Below are positions 1-9,200 of a stretch of DNA of 64,000 nt, one piece after another. The position numbers and the translations under genes were made by a program. The notes beneath the pieces were generated by a model. It was given only the letters and a program-made list of their open reading frames with translations. It made no database searches and was not told where the DNA came from. The stretch covers positions 4,092,001 to 4,156,000 of the forward strand of contig NZ_OY780958.1 of assembly GCF_963675985.1 (NCBI RefSeq), read 5' to 3'. How positions within the stretch are numbered: the stretch's first letter is position 1; every line of letters starts with the position of its first letter. This stretch comes from an uncultured Roseibium sp. (GTDB lineage Bacteria; Pseudomonadota; Alphaproteobacteria; Rhizobiales; Stappiaceae).

Positions 1-228
1 ATCGTTCAAGTTCTCGACCAGCGCTGACGGGTCAATGAAGACCTGTTTTTCAACGGACCAGATCCGGCCGATGACACCACTCGTCACGGCGCCGTCGGTG
101 GTCCAGCTTTGCCAGTCGCCTCCCTCATCCGCATGAGACAAGGCCGGTTGTCCGAGCATTGCGGGCAGCAGGACAAGGCCTGCCACCAGACCTTTGACAA
201 TCAAACGCCGCGACATCGAGCCTGTCAT
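1..228 (-). CDS. ChaN-like haem-binding/uptake lipoprotein family, N-terminal part only
   Basis: Seventy-six codons run from an ATG at 228 off the left edge of the window. The N-terminus has twin arginines (SRR) followed by a hydrophobic stretch and an A-L-S-H-A type cleavage region, so export (possibly Tat) is likely. The mature start, GVIGRIWSVEKQVFIDPSAL, resembles the opening of ChaN family proteins (a surface or periplasmic haem-binding fold in the Tiki/EreA-like superfamily), where a G-x-I-W element precedes the first strand. Only the beginning is visible, so catalytic or ligand residues cannot be checked. A GGAGACAGATC ribosome-binding region precedes the ATG. The gene is read toward the left edge, downstream of panB on the same strand with a 30-base gap, so it may be the last gene of that transcript. 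Confidence 0.5.
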   Translation of the reverse strand, partial: MTGSMSRRLIVKGLVAGLVLLPAMLGQPALSHADEGGDWQSWTTDGAVTSGVIGRIWSVEKQVFIDPSALVENLND

Positions 229-258
229 GATCTGTCTCCTTCGGCCGAACCCGACGGC

Positions 259-1068
259 CTAGCGGTAGACCTGCTCTTCGGTCGGGAAGCTCCGGTCCTT
301 GACCTCATCGGCATACGCTTTCACGGCGGCCTCGATCTGGCCACCAAGATTACCGAAGACCTTCACGAATTTCGGCGGTGTCGGGTTCAGGCCGAGCATG
401 TCTTCCAGCACCAGGATCTGGCCGTCGCATTCAGCCGATGCGCCGATACCGATGGTCGGAATGGCAACCTCCTTGGTGATCCGGGCGGCAAGCGGTTCGA
501 CCATGCCTTCCAGAACGAGCGCGAAGGCGCCGGCCTCGGCGACAGCCTTGGCATCTTCAACATGCATCGGCCAAGTGTCCTCATCACGGCCTTGCGTCTT
601 GAAGCCACCCATGACGTTGGTCGATTGCGGGGTCAGGCCGGTATGAGCCATCACCGGGACACCGCGCTCGGTCAGGAACCGGATGGTCTCGGCCATGCGC
701 GCGCCGCCTTCGAGCTTGACCGCACCGCACTGGGTTTCCTTCATGATGCGCGCGGCATTGCGGAAGGCGACCGACGGGCTTTCCTCATAGGTGCCGAATG
801 GCATGTCTACGACGACCAATGCCTTCTGCGTCCCGCGAACAACCGCCTTGCCGTGCATGATCATCAGCTCGAGCGAGACGCCGACGGTCGATTCCATGCC
901 GTGCATGACCATGCCAAGGCTGTCACCCACCAGAATGAAGTCCGCGTATTTGTCGACGATGGCCGCCGTGTGGGCGTGATAGGACGTCAGCGAGACAATC
1001 GGCTCCCCCCCCTTGCGGCGGTTGATCTGCGGCGCGGTCGTCCGGCGAATGGGCTTTTGCGTGCTCAT
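259..1068 (-). CDS. panB: PanB, 3-methyl-2-oxobutanoate hydroxymethyltransferase
   Basis: This 269-residue protein has the usual PanB length. PanB transfers a hydroxymethyl group from 5,10-methylene-THF to 2-oxoisovalerate, making ketopantoate in the cytoplasm. The metal-binding GDSLGMV loop is at about 48-54, and VLEGMVEP contains Glu187, matching the catalytic Glu of Escherichia coli PanB. The signature MPFGTYE is at about 89-95. The start is an ATG. It lies directly downstream of panC on the same strand (gap about 40 bases), the classical pantothenate arrangement; panD and panE are not in the window. Confidence 0.96.
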   Translation of the reverse strand: MSTQKPIRRTTAPQINRRKGGEPIVSLTSYHAHTAAIVDKYADFILVGDSLGMVMHGMESTVGVSLELMIMHGKAVVRGTQKALVVVDMPFGTYEESPSVAFRNAARIMKETQCGAVKLEGGARMAETIRFLTERGVPVMAHTGLTPQSTNVMGGFKTQGRDEDTWPMHVEDAKAVAEAGAFALVLEGMVEPLAARITKEVAIPTIGIGASAECDGQILVLEDMLGLNPTPPKFVKVFGNLGGQIEAAVKAYADEVKDRSFPTEEQVYR

Positions 1069-1109
1069 GGGGCATCCTTTCTTCAGATGCGATCGTATGA
1101 CCGCGAAAC

Positions 1110-1970
1110 TCAGGCGTTTTGGATTTCAGGGGCAATCACCCGCTGGTCGATCAGCAGGACGGTGCCGAAGCGGACGGCGAGAAGCACGACAGCCGATTTC
1201 TCCAGCGGACCGTCCAGTTCCGCCAGCGTGACGGCGTCGCGGATATCGATGCTCTTGATCTCCCCCTCCGACGCCGTTTCCAGCGTGGTTCGGATCAGGG
1301 TTTCCAGGTCCGAAACGGTTGCCCCGGTTGCGGCGACGTCTTCCGCCGCGCAGAGTGCCTTGTTCAAGATCGGGGCCTGCAGGCGCTGTTCCGGTGTCAG
1401 GCGCACGTTGCGCGAGGACATGGCAAGCCCGTCCTCTTCGCGCACGGTCGGATGACCGACGATCTCCAGTGGCATGTCGAGATCACGCACCATCTGGCGG
1501 ATGATCGTGAGCTGCTGGTAGTCCTTTTCGCCGAAGACGGCGATATCCGGCTGGACGATGTTGAACAGTTTGTTGACCACCGTCGAGACGCCGCGGAAAT
1601 GGCCGGGACGGAGCGCGCCCTGCAGGATGCCGGACAGGCCCGGCACCTCGACGAAGGTATCCCCGCCGGCGCCGTACATCTCTTCCACGCTCGGCATGAA
1701 GACGGCATCGACGCCTTCCTTTTCCAGGAGCGCCAGGTCCCGTTCCTCATCGCGGGGATAGGTGGCAAGGTCCTCGTTCGGACCGAACTGGGTCGGGTTG
1801 ACGAAGATGGAGACAATCACACGATCAGCCAAAGCCGCCGCGGCACGGACCAGCGACAGATGGCCTTCGTGCAGATATCCCATGGTGGGCACAAGCGCGA
1901 CGCGCAGGCCCTCCCGTTTCAACGCCCTCACCCTTGCGCGAACAGCGTCCTTGGTCGGACACGTCAGCAT
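1110..1970 (-). CDS. panC: PanC, pantothenate synthetase
   Basis: PanC joins pantoate and beta-alanine with ATP through a pantoyl-adenylate. Motifs run in order: PTMGYLHEGHLSLV (HxGH nucleotide site) at 28-41, FVNPTQFGPNEDLATYPR at about 56-73, GEKDYQQL near 150, and the KMSKS-like MSSRNVRL further on. The reading frame is open upstream to a GTG at 2003, but I chose the ATG at 1970 because AGGGAG lies about nine bases before it and the protein then starts, as relatives do, just before the first strand (286 residues). It is translated just ahead of panB. Confidence 0.95.
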   Translation of the reverse strand: MLTCPTKDAVRARVRALKREGLRVALVPTMGYLHEGHLSLVRAAAALADRVIVSIFVNPTQFGPNEDLATYPRDEERDLALLEKEGVDAVFMPSVEEMYGAGGDTFVEVPGLSGILQGALRPGHFRGVSTVVNKLFNIVQPDIAVFGEKDYQQLTIIRQMVRDLDMPLEIVGHPTVREEDGLAMSSRNVRLTPEQRLQAPILNKALCAAEDVAATGATVSDLETLIRTTLETASEGEIKSIDIRDAVTLAELDGPLEKSAVVLLAVRFGTVLLIDQRVIAPEIQNA

Positions 1971-2121
1971 CGTCTGGCTCTCCCTGATACCGGGCATTTG
2001 CACCCGTCCGGCTTTGCGCCGTGTTTATACCAATTGCCATTGGTGTTATTTCGCAGGTGCAACATAAGCGATCGAATCAGCCAGCGCCAGATGCAAAAGC
2101 GGCTAAGCAGTACCTAGACGC

Positions 2122-3738
2122 TCAGAACTTGCCGTCATAGGCACGGGCGGGGATGCGGCAGGCGAGGATGGTGAAGGTCTCGCGCTGAAGGGCGTCAGCC
2201 GCTTCCCGTTCCAGGTCGGCCTTATTCACGATCCAGACCCCATGGCCGCCATAGGCGCGGGCGACGGCGGGAAAGTCGGTTTCACCGAAATCGACGCCGA
2301 CATTGGGCCGCTGACTGGAGCGCTGTTTCAGCTCGATCAGGGACAGGGAACTGTCGACCAGCACGCAGACGATCACCGGGATCTTCAGGTCGCGCAGGGT
2401 GGAGAGTTCGCCGAGGCACATTTCAAGCCCGGCATCGCCGACAAAGACCAGAACCGGTACCTTGCCGTCCACCACCTTGTGCCCCATGGCGAGCGGCAGC
2501 GCGCAGCCCATTGTGCAGAGCGCCGACGACTGCAGCATGCCGCGCGCGGCAACACACTGCCAGATCTGGCTGACCAGAATGCGGTGCGCGCCGCTGTCGG
2601 CGGTCGCCACCGTGTCGTCGGGCATGACGGTGCGCAGAGTATGGAACGCCGTTGCCGGTCCCCAGCCGTCCGGCTCGGGCGCGAAGGTGTCTGCCAGGGC
2701 CTGTTTCGTGGCGGCCGGCTCACCACCTGCCCAGGACGCGGCATCCGCCGGACGGCTTTCCGACAGTTTTTCCAGCGCCGGGGCGACATGGCTTCGAAGT
2801 ATAAAGCGGGCGGCATGCATGCCGTGGGTGCGCAGGACCGGCGTGATCTCGATGACCGGGGCATCCGCTCCCCATGGATTGCGCCAGTTGATGCGCATCT
2901 CGATCGGGTCGTAGCCGAGAAGCAGAATGCAGTCGCTCTTGTTGATCAGCGGCAACAGGTGGCCGTCCGCCTTGGGCGAAAGACCGGCGCCGCCCAGCGC
3001 CAGGTCGTGGCGCTCGTCCAGAAGGCCCTTGCCCTTGTAGCTGGTCACCAGGGGCACGCCGAACCGCTTGCAGAAGGCGGTGATCTCGGCACCGACGCCT
3101 TCGTTGACCGCATCGACGCCGGCAATCGCAATCGGGCGCTCCGCCTTGGCAAAGAGAGCGCAGGCGCTTTCCAGATCCAGACCTGCCGGGGCAAAACCGA
3201 ATGACGGACGCGAGTGGAACGCGCTGGCCCAGGCCTCTTCCGTTTTGCCTTCAGCCACCTGGATCGGCACGTCGATATGGACCGGTCCGGACTGGCCGTC
3301 CAGGGCGAGCGCCATCGCCTTTTCCATCATGACGTCAAGCGCGCCGAGGCGGGCGGAGAAGCTCGCCTTCACAATCGGTCTTAAGAGCTGCTGATGGTCG
3401 AAGACCTGATGGGTGTAGCTTTCCGCCTCCCCGGCATCGACGCAGCCGGTCAGGAAGATCAGCGGCACCCGGTCCTGCCAGGCGTTGGCGACGACATTGA
3501 CCGCATTGGCCGCGCCCGGCCCGAGGGTCGCAAGCAGCACGCCCGGCGCGCCATCCGCATGCCAGCCGCCTTCGGCCATGAAGCCGCCGGCGTTTTCGTG
3601 CTTCACCAGAATGAAACGCAACCCCGCCCGGTCGAGACTGTCCATCAGCGCCAGCACCTCGCCACCGGGAATGCCGAAGGCGTGGCGGCAGCCGGCTGCG
3701 TGGAGTTTGCCCGCAATGATATCGGCACCGGTCGTCAT
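2122..3738 (-). CDS. Thiamine-diphosphate-dependent enzyme, acetolactate-synthase-like
   Basis: This 538-residue protein has the three-domain layout of the acetolactate synthase/benzoylformate decarboxylase family: Pyr domain (about 1-165), central domain (190-310) and PP domain (360-530). The activating Glu48 is in KHENAGGFMAEG. The ThDP/Mg site is unusual: the canonical GDG...NN reads G434-D435-A436 and D462-S463-S464, so the Asp that ligates Mg is kept but the Asn pair is lost. It overlaps the upstream CoA-transferase by ATGA, which implies translational coupling. Oxalyl-CoA decarboxylase beside formyl-CoA transferase is a known pairing of these two families, but no specific residue here proves oxalate chemistry; the substrate is left open. 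Confidence 0.85.
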   Translation of the reverse strand: MTTGADIIAGKLHAAGCRHAFGIPGGEVLALMDSLDRAGLRFILVKHENAGGFMAEGGWHADGAPGVLLATLGPGAANAVNVVANAWQDRVPLIFLTGCVDAGEAESYTHQVFDHQQLLRPIVKASFSARLGALDVMMEKAMALALDGQSGPVHIDVPIQVAEGKTEEAWASAFHSRPSFGFAPAGLDLESACALFAKAERPIAIAGVDAVNEGVGAEITAFCKRFGVPLVTSYKGKGLLDERHDLALGGAGLSPKADGHLLPLINKSDCILLLGYDPIEMRINWRNPWGADAPVIEITPVLRTHGMHAARFILRSHVAPALEKLSESRPADAASWAGGEPAATKQALADTFAPEPDGWGPATAFHTLRTVMPDDTVATADSGAHRILVSQIWQCVAARGMLQSSALCTMGCALPLAMGHKVVDGKVPVLVFVGDAGLEMCLGELSTLRDLKIPVIVCVLVDSSLSLIELKQRSSQRPNVGVDFGETDFPAVARAYGGHGVWIVNKADLEREAADALQRETFTILACRIPARAYDGKF

Positions 3739-5000
3739 CGTTTCTCGTCCTCTGCGCTCGCCAGCTGCACGATACCCTGTTCGGCGAGTTTTTTAAGCTC
3801 TTCGCGGGACAGACCCAGATGGCTGGACAGCACCGTTTCCGTGTCGGCGCCAAGCATGGGCGGAGCCTTCTCATAGGCGACCGGGGTCTTCGACAGGTTG
3901 ATCGGCGAACCGATCAGATCGACGGTGCCGCCTTGCGGATGGTCCATGGTGATCTTCATATTTCGGGCCAGGATCTGCGGATCGGCGAAGACCTGAGCCA
4001 GATCGTTGACCGGACCACAGGGGACGCCTTCGCGCTCCAGAATTTCGATCCACTCGTTTGCAGACCTCTCGATGGTCAGCCGGCGGATGATCGGCACCAG
4101 CTCCTTGCGGTTTCGCACCCGGTCGGCGTTCTTCGCGAACCGCGGATCCTCGGCAAGATCGCTTGCGCCCGCGACGATGCAGAATTTCCGGAACTGGCTG
4201 TCATTACCGACGGCGAGGATGAAGGACCGGTCGCTTGCCGGAAAGGTCTCGTAAGGCACGATGGTCGGGTGGCCGTTGCCGAGACGGCCCGGCACCTCGC
4301 CGGACACCAGATAGGCGACGCCCTGGTTGATCAGCCAGGAGACCTGGGCATCGAGCAGGGAGATGTCGATATACTGGCCTTCTCCGGTCTCGTGGCGATG
4401 ATTGAGAGCCGCCAGGATGGAGACGGTCGCATACATGCCGCACATGACGTCGGCGATGCCGACACCTGCCTTGGTCTCCGTGCCGCCTTCGTCGTCGGGA
4501 AAGCCGGTGAGCGACATAATCCCGCCCATGCCCTGGATCAGGAAATCGTAGCCGGCGCGGTGGGCGTAAGGCCCGGTCTGGCCAAAGCCGGAAATGGAGC
4601 AATAGATCAGGCCCGGATTGACGACTTTGAGACTGTCGTAATCGAGCCCGCGTCGTTTCAGGTCGCCGACCTTGAAATTCTCCACCAGGATGTCCGCCTT
4701 CTTCGCCAAATCGACGATCAGCTTCTGCCCTTCGGCACTGGCAAGATCGATGGCAACGGAGGCCTTGTTGCGGTTGGAGGACAGGTAGTAGGCGCTCTCA
4801 TGAGTCTCGCGGCCCGCCTCGTCCTTGAGAAAGGGTGGTCCCCAGCCGCGGGTATCGTCTCCGCGGCCGGGCCGTTCGATTTTGATGACCTCGGCTCCAA
4901 GATCGCCCAGGATCTGGGTACAGGTCGGGCCCGCCAGGATACGGGACAGGTCGAGGACGACGAGGCCGGACAGGGCGCCGGAAGGTAAAGTGGAACTCAA
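3735..5000 (-). CDS. CaiB/BaiF family III CoA-transferase
   Basis: This 421-residue family III CoA-transferase moves CoA between carboxylic acids through an aspartyl-CoA intermediate. The N-terminus VVLDLSRILAGPTCTQILGD is typical, followed by ADILVENFK and GYDFLIQGMGGIMSLTG. Asp184 in GIADVMCGMY aligns with the catalytic Asp169 of formyl-CoA transferase. An in-frame TGA lies just upstream, and the first usable codon is a TTG at 5000 with a weak GGTGAT Shine-Dalgarno. The 3' end overlaps the ThDP enzyme gene by four bases. A two-gene operon acting on one acyl-CoA pathway is inferred. Confidence 0.9.
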   Translation of the reverse strand: MSSTLPSGALSGLVVLDLSRILAGPTCTQILGDLGAEVIKIERPGRGDDTRGWGPPFLKDEAGRETHESAYYLSSNRNKASVAIDLASAEGQKLIVDLAKKADILVENFKVGDLKRRGLDYDSLKVVNPGLIYCSISGFGQTGPYAHRAGYDFLIQGMGGIMSLTGFPDDEGGTETKAGVGIADVMCGMYATVSILAALNHRHETGEGQYIDISLLDAQVSWLINQGVAYLVSGEVPGRLGNGHPTIVPYETFPASDRSFILAVGNDSQFRKFCIVAGASDLAEDPRFAKNADRVRNRKELVPIIRRLTIERSANEWIEILEREGVPCGPVNDLAQVFADPQILARNMKITMDHPQGGTVDLIGSPINLSKTPVAYEKAPPMLGADTETVLSSHLGLSREELKKLAEQGIVQLASAEDEKR

Positions 5001-5062
5001 AGATCATCACCAAGCAAAACAACGGGCTGCAGATGAACGCCCCGGCCACGACACGTCAACCG

Positions 5063-6001
5063 TCAACACGCTTTCTGCTGCTCCGCGTCAGTCAACTTGT
5101 CGTCAGGATCCTGACAATGGGCATGGACCGTGGGGGTGGCATAGTCCGGCCAGCCCCTGACCTTGGCGAGTTCCATCCAGGCTCGCTTGATCCATTCCGC
5201 CCGGACGCTGTGACCGCCGTCATGAAGGCACAGTTCAAGCACGCCGCCTTTCGGCGACCAGCGCTCGCATTGCAGGTTGCCTGAGGTGTAGTGGCGGGCG
5301 CTGCCCTCCGAGACGCTGGCCTGATGCAGCCAGACATCAAAACTTTTGTAGACGTCGCCCTGAATCCATCGCCCACCCCCAAGCGCCCTACCCGCGAGAG
5401 GAACGACCTTGTCCGACGTGCCATGCACATGGAAGAGATAGGGCTCTTTGGTCTTGCAGCTTTCGGGAAGGGGCTTCCAGAAGGCGCCGGCGATCGGTGC
5501 ATATCCGGAAAACCGGTCCGCGTCGTCGCAGGCCAGGTACCAGGTCATGAAGGCGCCGGAAGAAAATCCGGCAAGCATGGTCCTGTCACGCCTGACACCG
5601 AAGCGCTTCGACACATCCGCAAGGACACGGTCGAAAAATGCGTACTCATCGCGCAAATGCCGTGGCGCGGTCGGAAACGACCACGTGCCTTCCAGTCCTT
5701 GAACCGCGATGAAGGCCACACCGAGTTTGTCCGCCATGTTGAGGAAGGACTTGTTGTGGATTTCATTAACGGCCTTTCCGCGATGGCCGTGCAAAAAGAA
5801 GATTGCGCCCTTGGGCTGCGACGCATTCAGACCCTTCGGGGTGTGGACATAATACTCGCCCCCCTCCAGCGTACAGGCGGTTTCACCGCCGCAGGTCGTA
5901 TGGTCAAGGGCGGTCTGATCGAAGGCAGTCTGGCCGAAGGCGGCAGCCACGCTGATAAAGGCGGCAAATAGCCCACCGGCACCCCACAGCAAGAACCTCA
6001 C
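5063..6001 (-). CDS. Secreted alpha/beta-hydrolase, PHB-depolymerase/LpqC-like esterase
   Basis: This 312-residue exported serine hydrolase has a signal peptide at about 1-23 (cleavage near AAAFGQ). The oxyanion HG is at 71-72, the nucleophile elbow GFSSG carries Ser147, an acidic residue probably lies in HGTSDKVVPL, and the late His is in HDGGHS. The layout resembles feruloyl-esterase and polyhydroxybutyrate-depolymerase family enzymes; the natural substrate is not deducible. The start is a GTG with CAGGAG nine bases upstream. Several cysteines (CGGETAC, C at the C-terminus) may form disulfides in the periplasm. It stands alone, with an AT-rich gap on its 5' side. Confidence 0.82.
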   Translation of the reverse strand: MRFLLWGAGGLFAAFISVAAAFGQTAFDQTALDHTTCGGETACTLEGGEYYVHTPKGLNASQPKGAIFFLHGHRGKAVNEIHNKSFLNMADKLGVAFIAVQGLEGTWSFPTAPRHLRDEYAFFDRVLADVSKRFGVRRDRTMLAGFSSGAFMTWYLACDDADRFSGYAPIAGAFWKPLPESCKTKEPYLFHVHGTSDKVVPLAGRALGGGRWIQGDVYKSFDVWLHQASVSEGSARHYTSGNLQCERWSPKGGVLELCLHDGGHSVRAEWIKRAWMELAKVRGWPDYATPTVHAHCQDPDDKLTDAEQQKAC

Positions 6002-6283
6002 GTCTTTCTCCTGTCATCGTAGAACGACCCGGCCCGTCGCAAGTACGGGCAATCGGGCGCATGATCGCACCGGAAAGCCGGGAAGCCAAACCGATCCTGA
6101 TCACAGTTCCGGGATCGGTTTCAGGTTAGTTTTCTGATATTTTTTACAATGACATTTAGGTCAATAAAGAGAAATATACTTAGATAAACATCTTTTATCT
6201 TTCCCATTTATAGATAAAAACCAATGGATTTTTAACACTATGAGCCGATCTTTTTAGCCAATTCTGCGCAAGAGCGAGATGAC
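6002..6283. promoter_or_regulatory. AT-rich divergent intergenic region upstream of the PAS-GGDEF-EAL gene
   Basis: About 280 bases separate the divergently read esterase and diguanylate-cyclase genes. From 6120 to 6245 the sequence becomes markedly AT-rich, with AGATAAA near 6182, its inverse TTTATCT near 6193, and AGATAAA again near 6212. Such a stretch is a plausible promoter or nucleoid-protein binding site, but I cannot assign -35/-10 boxes with confidence. Confidence 0.35.
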
Positions 6284-9200
6284 ATGACCACTGGCTCAAA
6301 AAAAGCAAAAAACAACTCAGAGTTCGCGTCCGATGAGGACATCCTGCTCAAGTCGCTCGCAAGCAGCTGCGGCATCGGCGTCCTGCTGTCTGACAGCAAC
6401 CGATTGCGACTCGTTACCCCGCTGTGCGCAACTTTCCTGGGGCTTCCGGAAGACACGTCCTCAAACCCCGAGCGCTACGGCTCCTTTGCGGACATCCTGA
6501 AAGCCTCGACACAAGCCGGATCCCTGAGCGAAGCCGACCTCGACCACCTGCTTCAGATGGAGCAGCGTTTACGCGACAGAAACACGCCCTTCACCCTCAA
6601 GGTCAAGGTGCATGCGCGCATGCTGGAAATCAAAGGCGCCATTGCCGCCGAAGGAACCTATTCCCTCAGTTTCTTCGATATCACCGAACAGGAAAAGCAA
6701 TCCGACTCCCTGCACAAAGCGCTTCGGGAAGCGGACCTTGTGCGCGCCGCCCTCAACCGGTTGTCGCAAGCAGTTTGCATCAAGAACACGGATCATCAGT
6801 ACATCTACGTCAATGACGCCTACTGTCGAATGCATGGCCTGCCGCGGGACGACATTCTCGGCAAAACGCCTTTCGCCTTTTACGAAGACAAGCAGGCTGC
6901 ATGGATCGCCCGGTCCGACGAGGAGGTGCTGAACAAGCGCTTTCTCAAGGAGGTATTCGAGATCCCGCCTTCGGGAAACGGCAAGTCCAAATTTTTCAGT
7001 GCGTTCAAGACATGCATCGACGTCCACGGGGACGGCCCCCTCATCCTGACCTTGCTGCAGAATGTGACCGAGGAAAAGCAGCGGGAAAACCAGCTGTCGA
7101 AAGCCTTGCGGAAGGCTGAACTCTCCGAGCAGGTGCTGGAGCAGCTCAAGACGCCGGTCATCGTCCGCGATGACAATCATTGCGTCGTCATGATGAACCA
7201 TGCCTATGCCGACTTCTTCGGTATCGACCGGGATCGGTCCATCGGCCAGTGCTCCGAGAAAACGCTGCCGAAAGACCACGCGGAAAAATCCAGAGCGATC
7301 GAAAAGGACGTCTTCGAAACGGGCAAGATGCGCGAATTCGAAGCCACATTTGAACGTCCCGACGGTACCGCGGCCAATCTGGTCATCCACAAGGGCCTGG
7401 CCCGGGTTCAAGGCAAGGAGCAGTTTCTGGTCACGACCGTCAATGACGTGACCCGGTTCAAGCGGCAGGAAGCCCGTCTGCAGGAGGCGCTGGAAAAGAC
7501 ATACCTCTCTGAACTCATTCTGGAGCAGCTGGGTATTCCGGTCCAGGTCAAGGATCACGACCACCGCTATGTGATGACCAACAACGCCTATTCGGAAAGT
7601 TTCAGCATCCCGAAGGAACAGGTGATCGGCAAGACGATTGATGAGCTTTTCCCACCGGATCGCGCCGCCGTCATCAGACAGTCCGACCGGTTCGTCTTCA
7701 ATTCAGGTCTTGCCCAGGAATACGAGATGGACTTCGAACCGATCCGGGGTGGAGACAGTTACCCGGTCATCGTCAGGAAAACACTGGTCCGGACCGAACG
7801 GAACCAGGAGTATCTTGTCACCTCGTTCCATAATATTTCGCGGCAGAAGGAGAAGGAGCTCCAGTTGCGGGCGGCCCTGCGCAAGGCGGACCTGTCCGCG
7901 CAGGTTCTGGACCGGCTTCCCTATCCCATTGTCGTCAAGGACGAAAACCTCTGCTACGTGATGGCGAACGAGGCCTTTGCCCGGCTGCACGGCGTGACGG
8001 CCGGCGAGTTGATCGGCAAGTCCATGCTGGAGGTGCTGCCCTCAGGCTTTGCGGAAGAAAACCGGGAGGCCGCGCTGAAGGTCCTGCAGACCGGCGAAAT
8101 GCGCGAGCAGGAAGACATCATGCGGCTTGCAGACGGCAGGTCGGTCAACCTCATCAGCCGGGACAGCTATCTGCATTGCAACGGCGAAGACTACATCGTG
8201 ACGGCCCTGAATGACGTTACGAAGCTGAGGCGCCAGGAAGACCGTATCATCACCGTTCTGGGCAAGGCGGAACTTGCCGAGGCCGTTCTCGACCAGTTGC
8301 CCACCCCGATCATCGTCAAGGACCGCGCCTTCAAGTATGTCTTCGTCAATGAAGCGTTTTGCCGTTTGCGGAATCTCACCCGGGATCAGCTGATCGGCAT
8401 GACAGTCGCCGACATGTTCTCCGATGAGGAAACGAATGTTCTGTCGGACTACGATGCCGCGCTCCTGGACACCGGCCGGATCCAGGAAGTCGAACACGTC
8501 ATCCCCCTGCCCGGTCGACAGTCGATGGTGTCGCTGACGCGAAAGTCACTCGCGAAAACGAAGGCCGGGGAATCCTACATCGTCACCGTCCTCAACAGGA
8601 TCGATGAGCAAAAGGAGCAGGAACGCCGATACCTGAAAGCGCGCGGAGAGAGACAGCTCTCCGAACTCGTCCTAGATGCAATCCCTACTCCCGTGGCGGC
8701 CCGGGATGGAGAGCTGCGGTATGCACTCGTGAACAGGGCTTTCAGCGACCTGTTTTCCCTCAACAAGGAGGATGTCATCGGTCTTACGGCTGAACAATGC
8801 CTGCCGCCGGAGATGGCCGCCGCCATGGACCGGGACGACCGGAAAGTCCTGGCAACCGGCCGGCCCCTTCATTCCGAACGATACGCGGATGAGACGGAGG
8901 ACGGTGCCGTTTCCGCCTCCATTTGCAGCAAAAGCATCGCCGTAACGGAAACCGGCGACCGGTACGTTGTCGGCGTGATTACCGATGTATCCGACATGAA
9001 GCGGCGGGAGATCGAACTTCGCGAGGCCCGCGAAGCGGCCGAGGACCAGTACAAGGCCCTGATGGAGGTCAAGTTCAAGGCGGAATACGACAGCCTTCAC
9101 GACGACCTGACCGGCCTGGCCAATCGCCGCAATCTGAACCAGCACCTGCGCCAGTGGCAGAAGGGGTCCCATGACAAGGAACTCGCCCTGCTTCAGATCG

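Noticed and set aside
109..1455. 448-codon plus-strand ORF
   Set aside because: It is the antisense shadow of panB and panC; Arg/His/Asp-rich and without a ribosome site.
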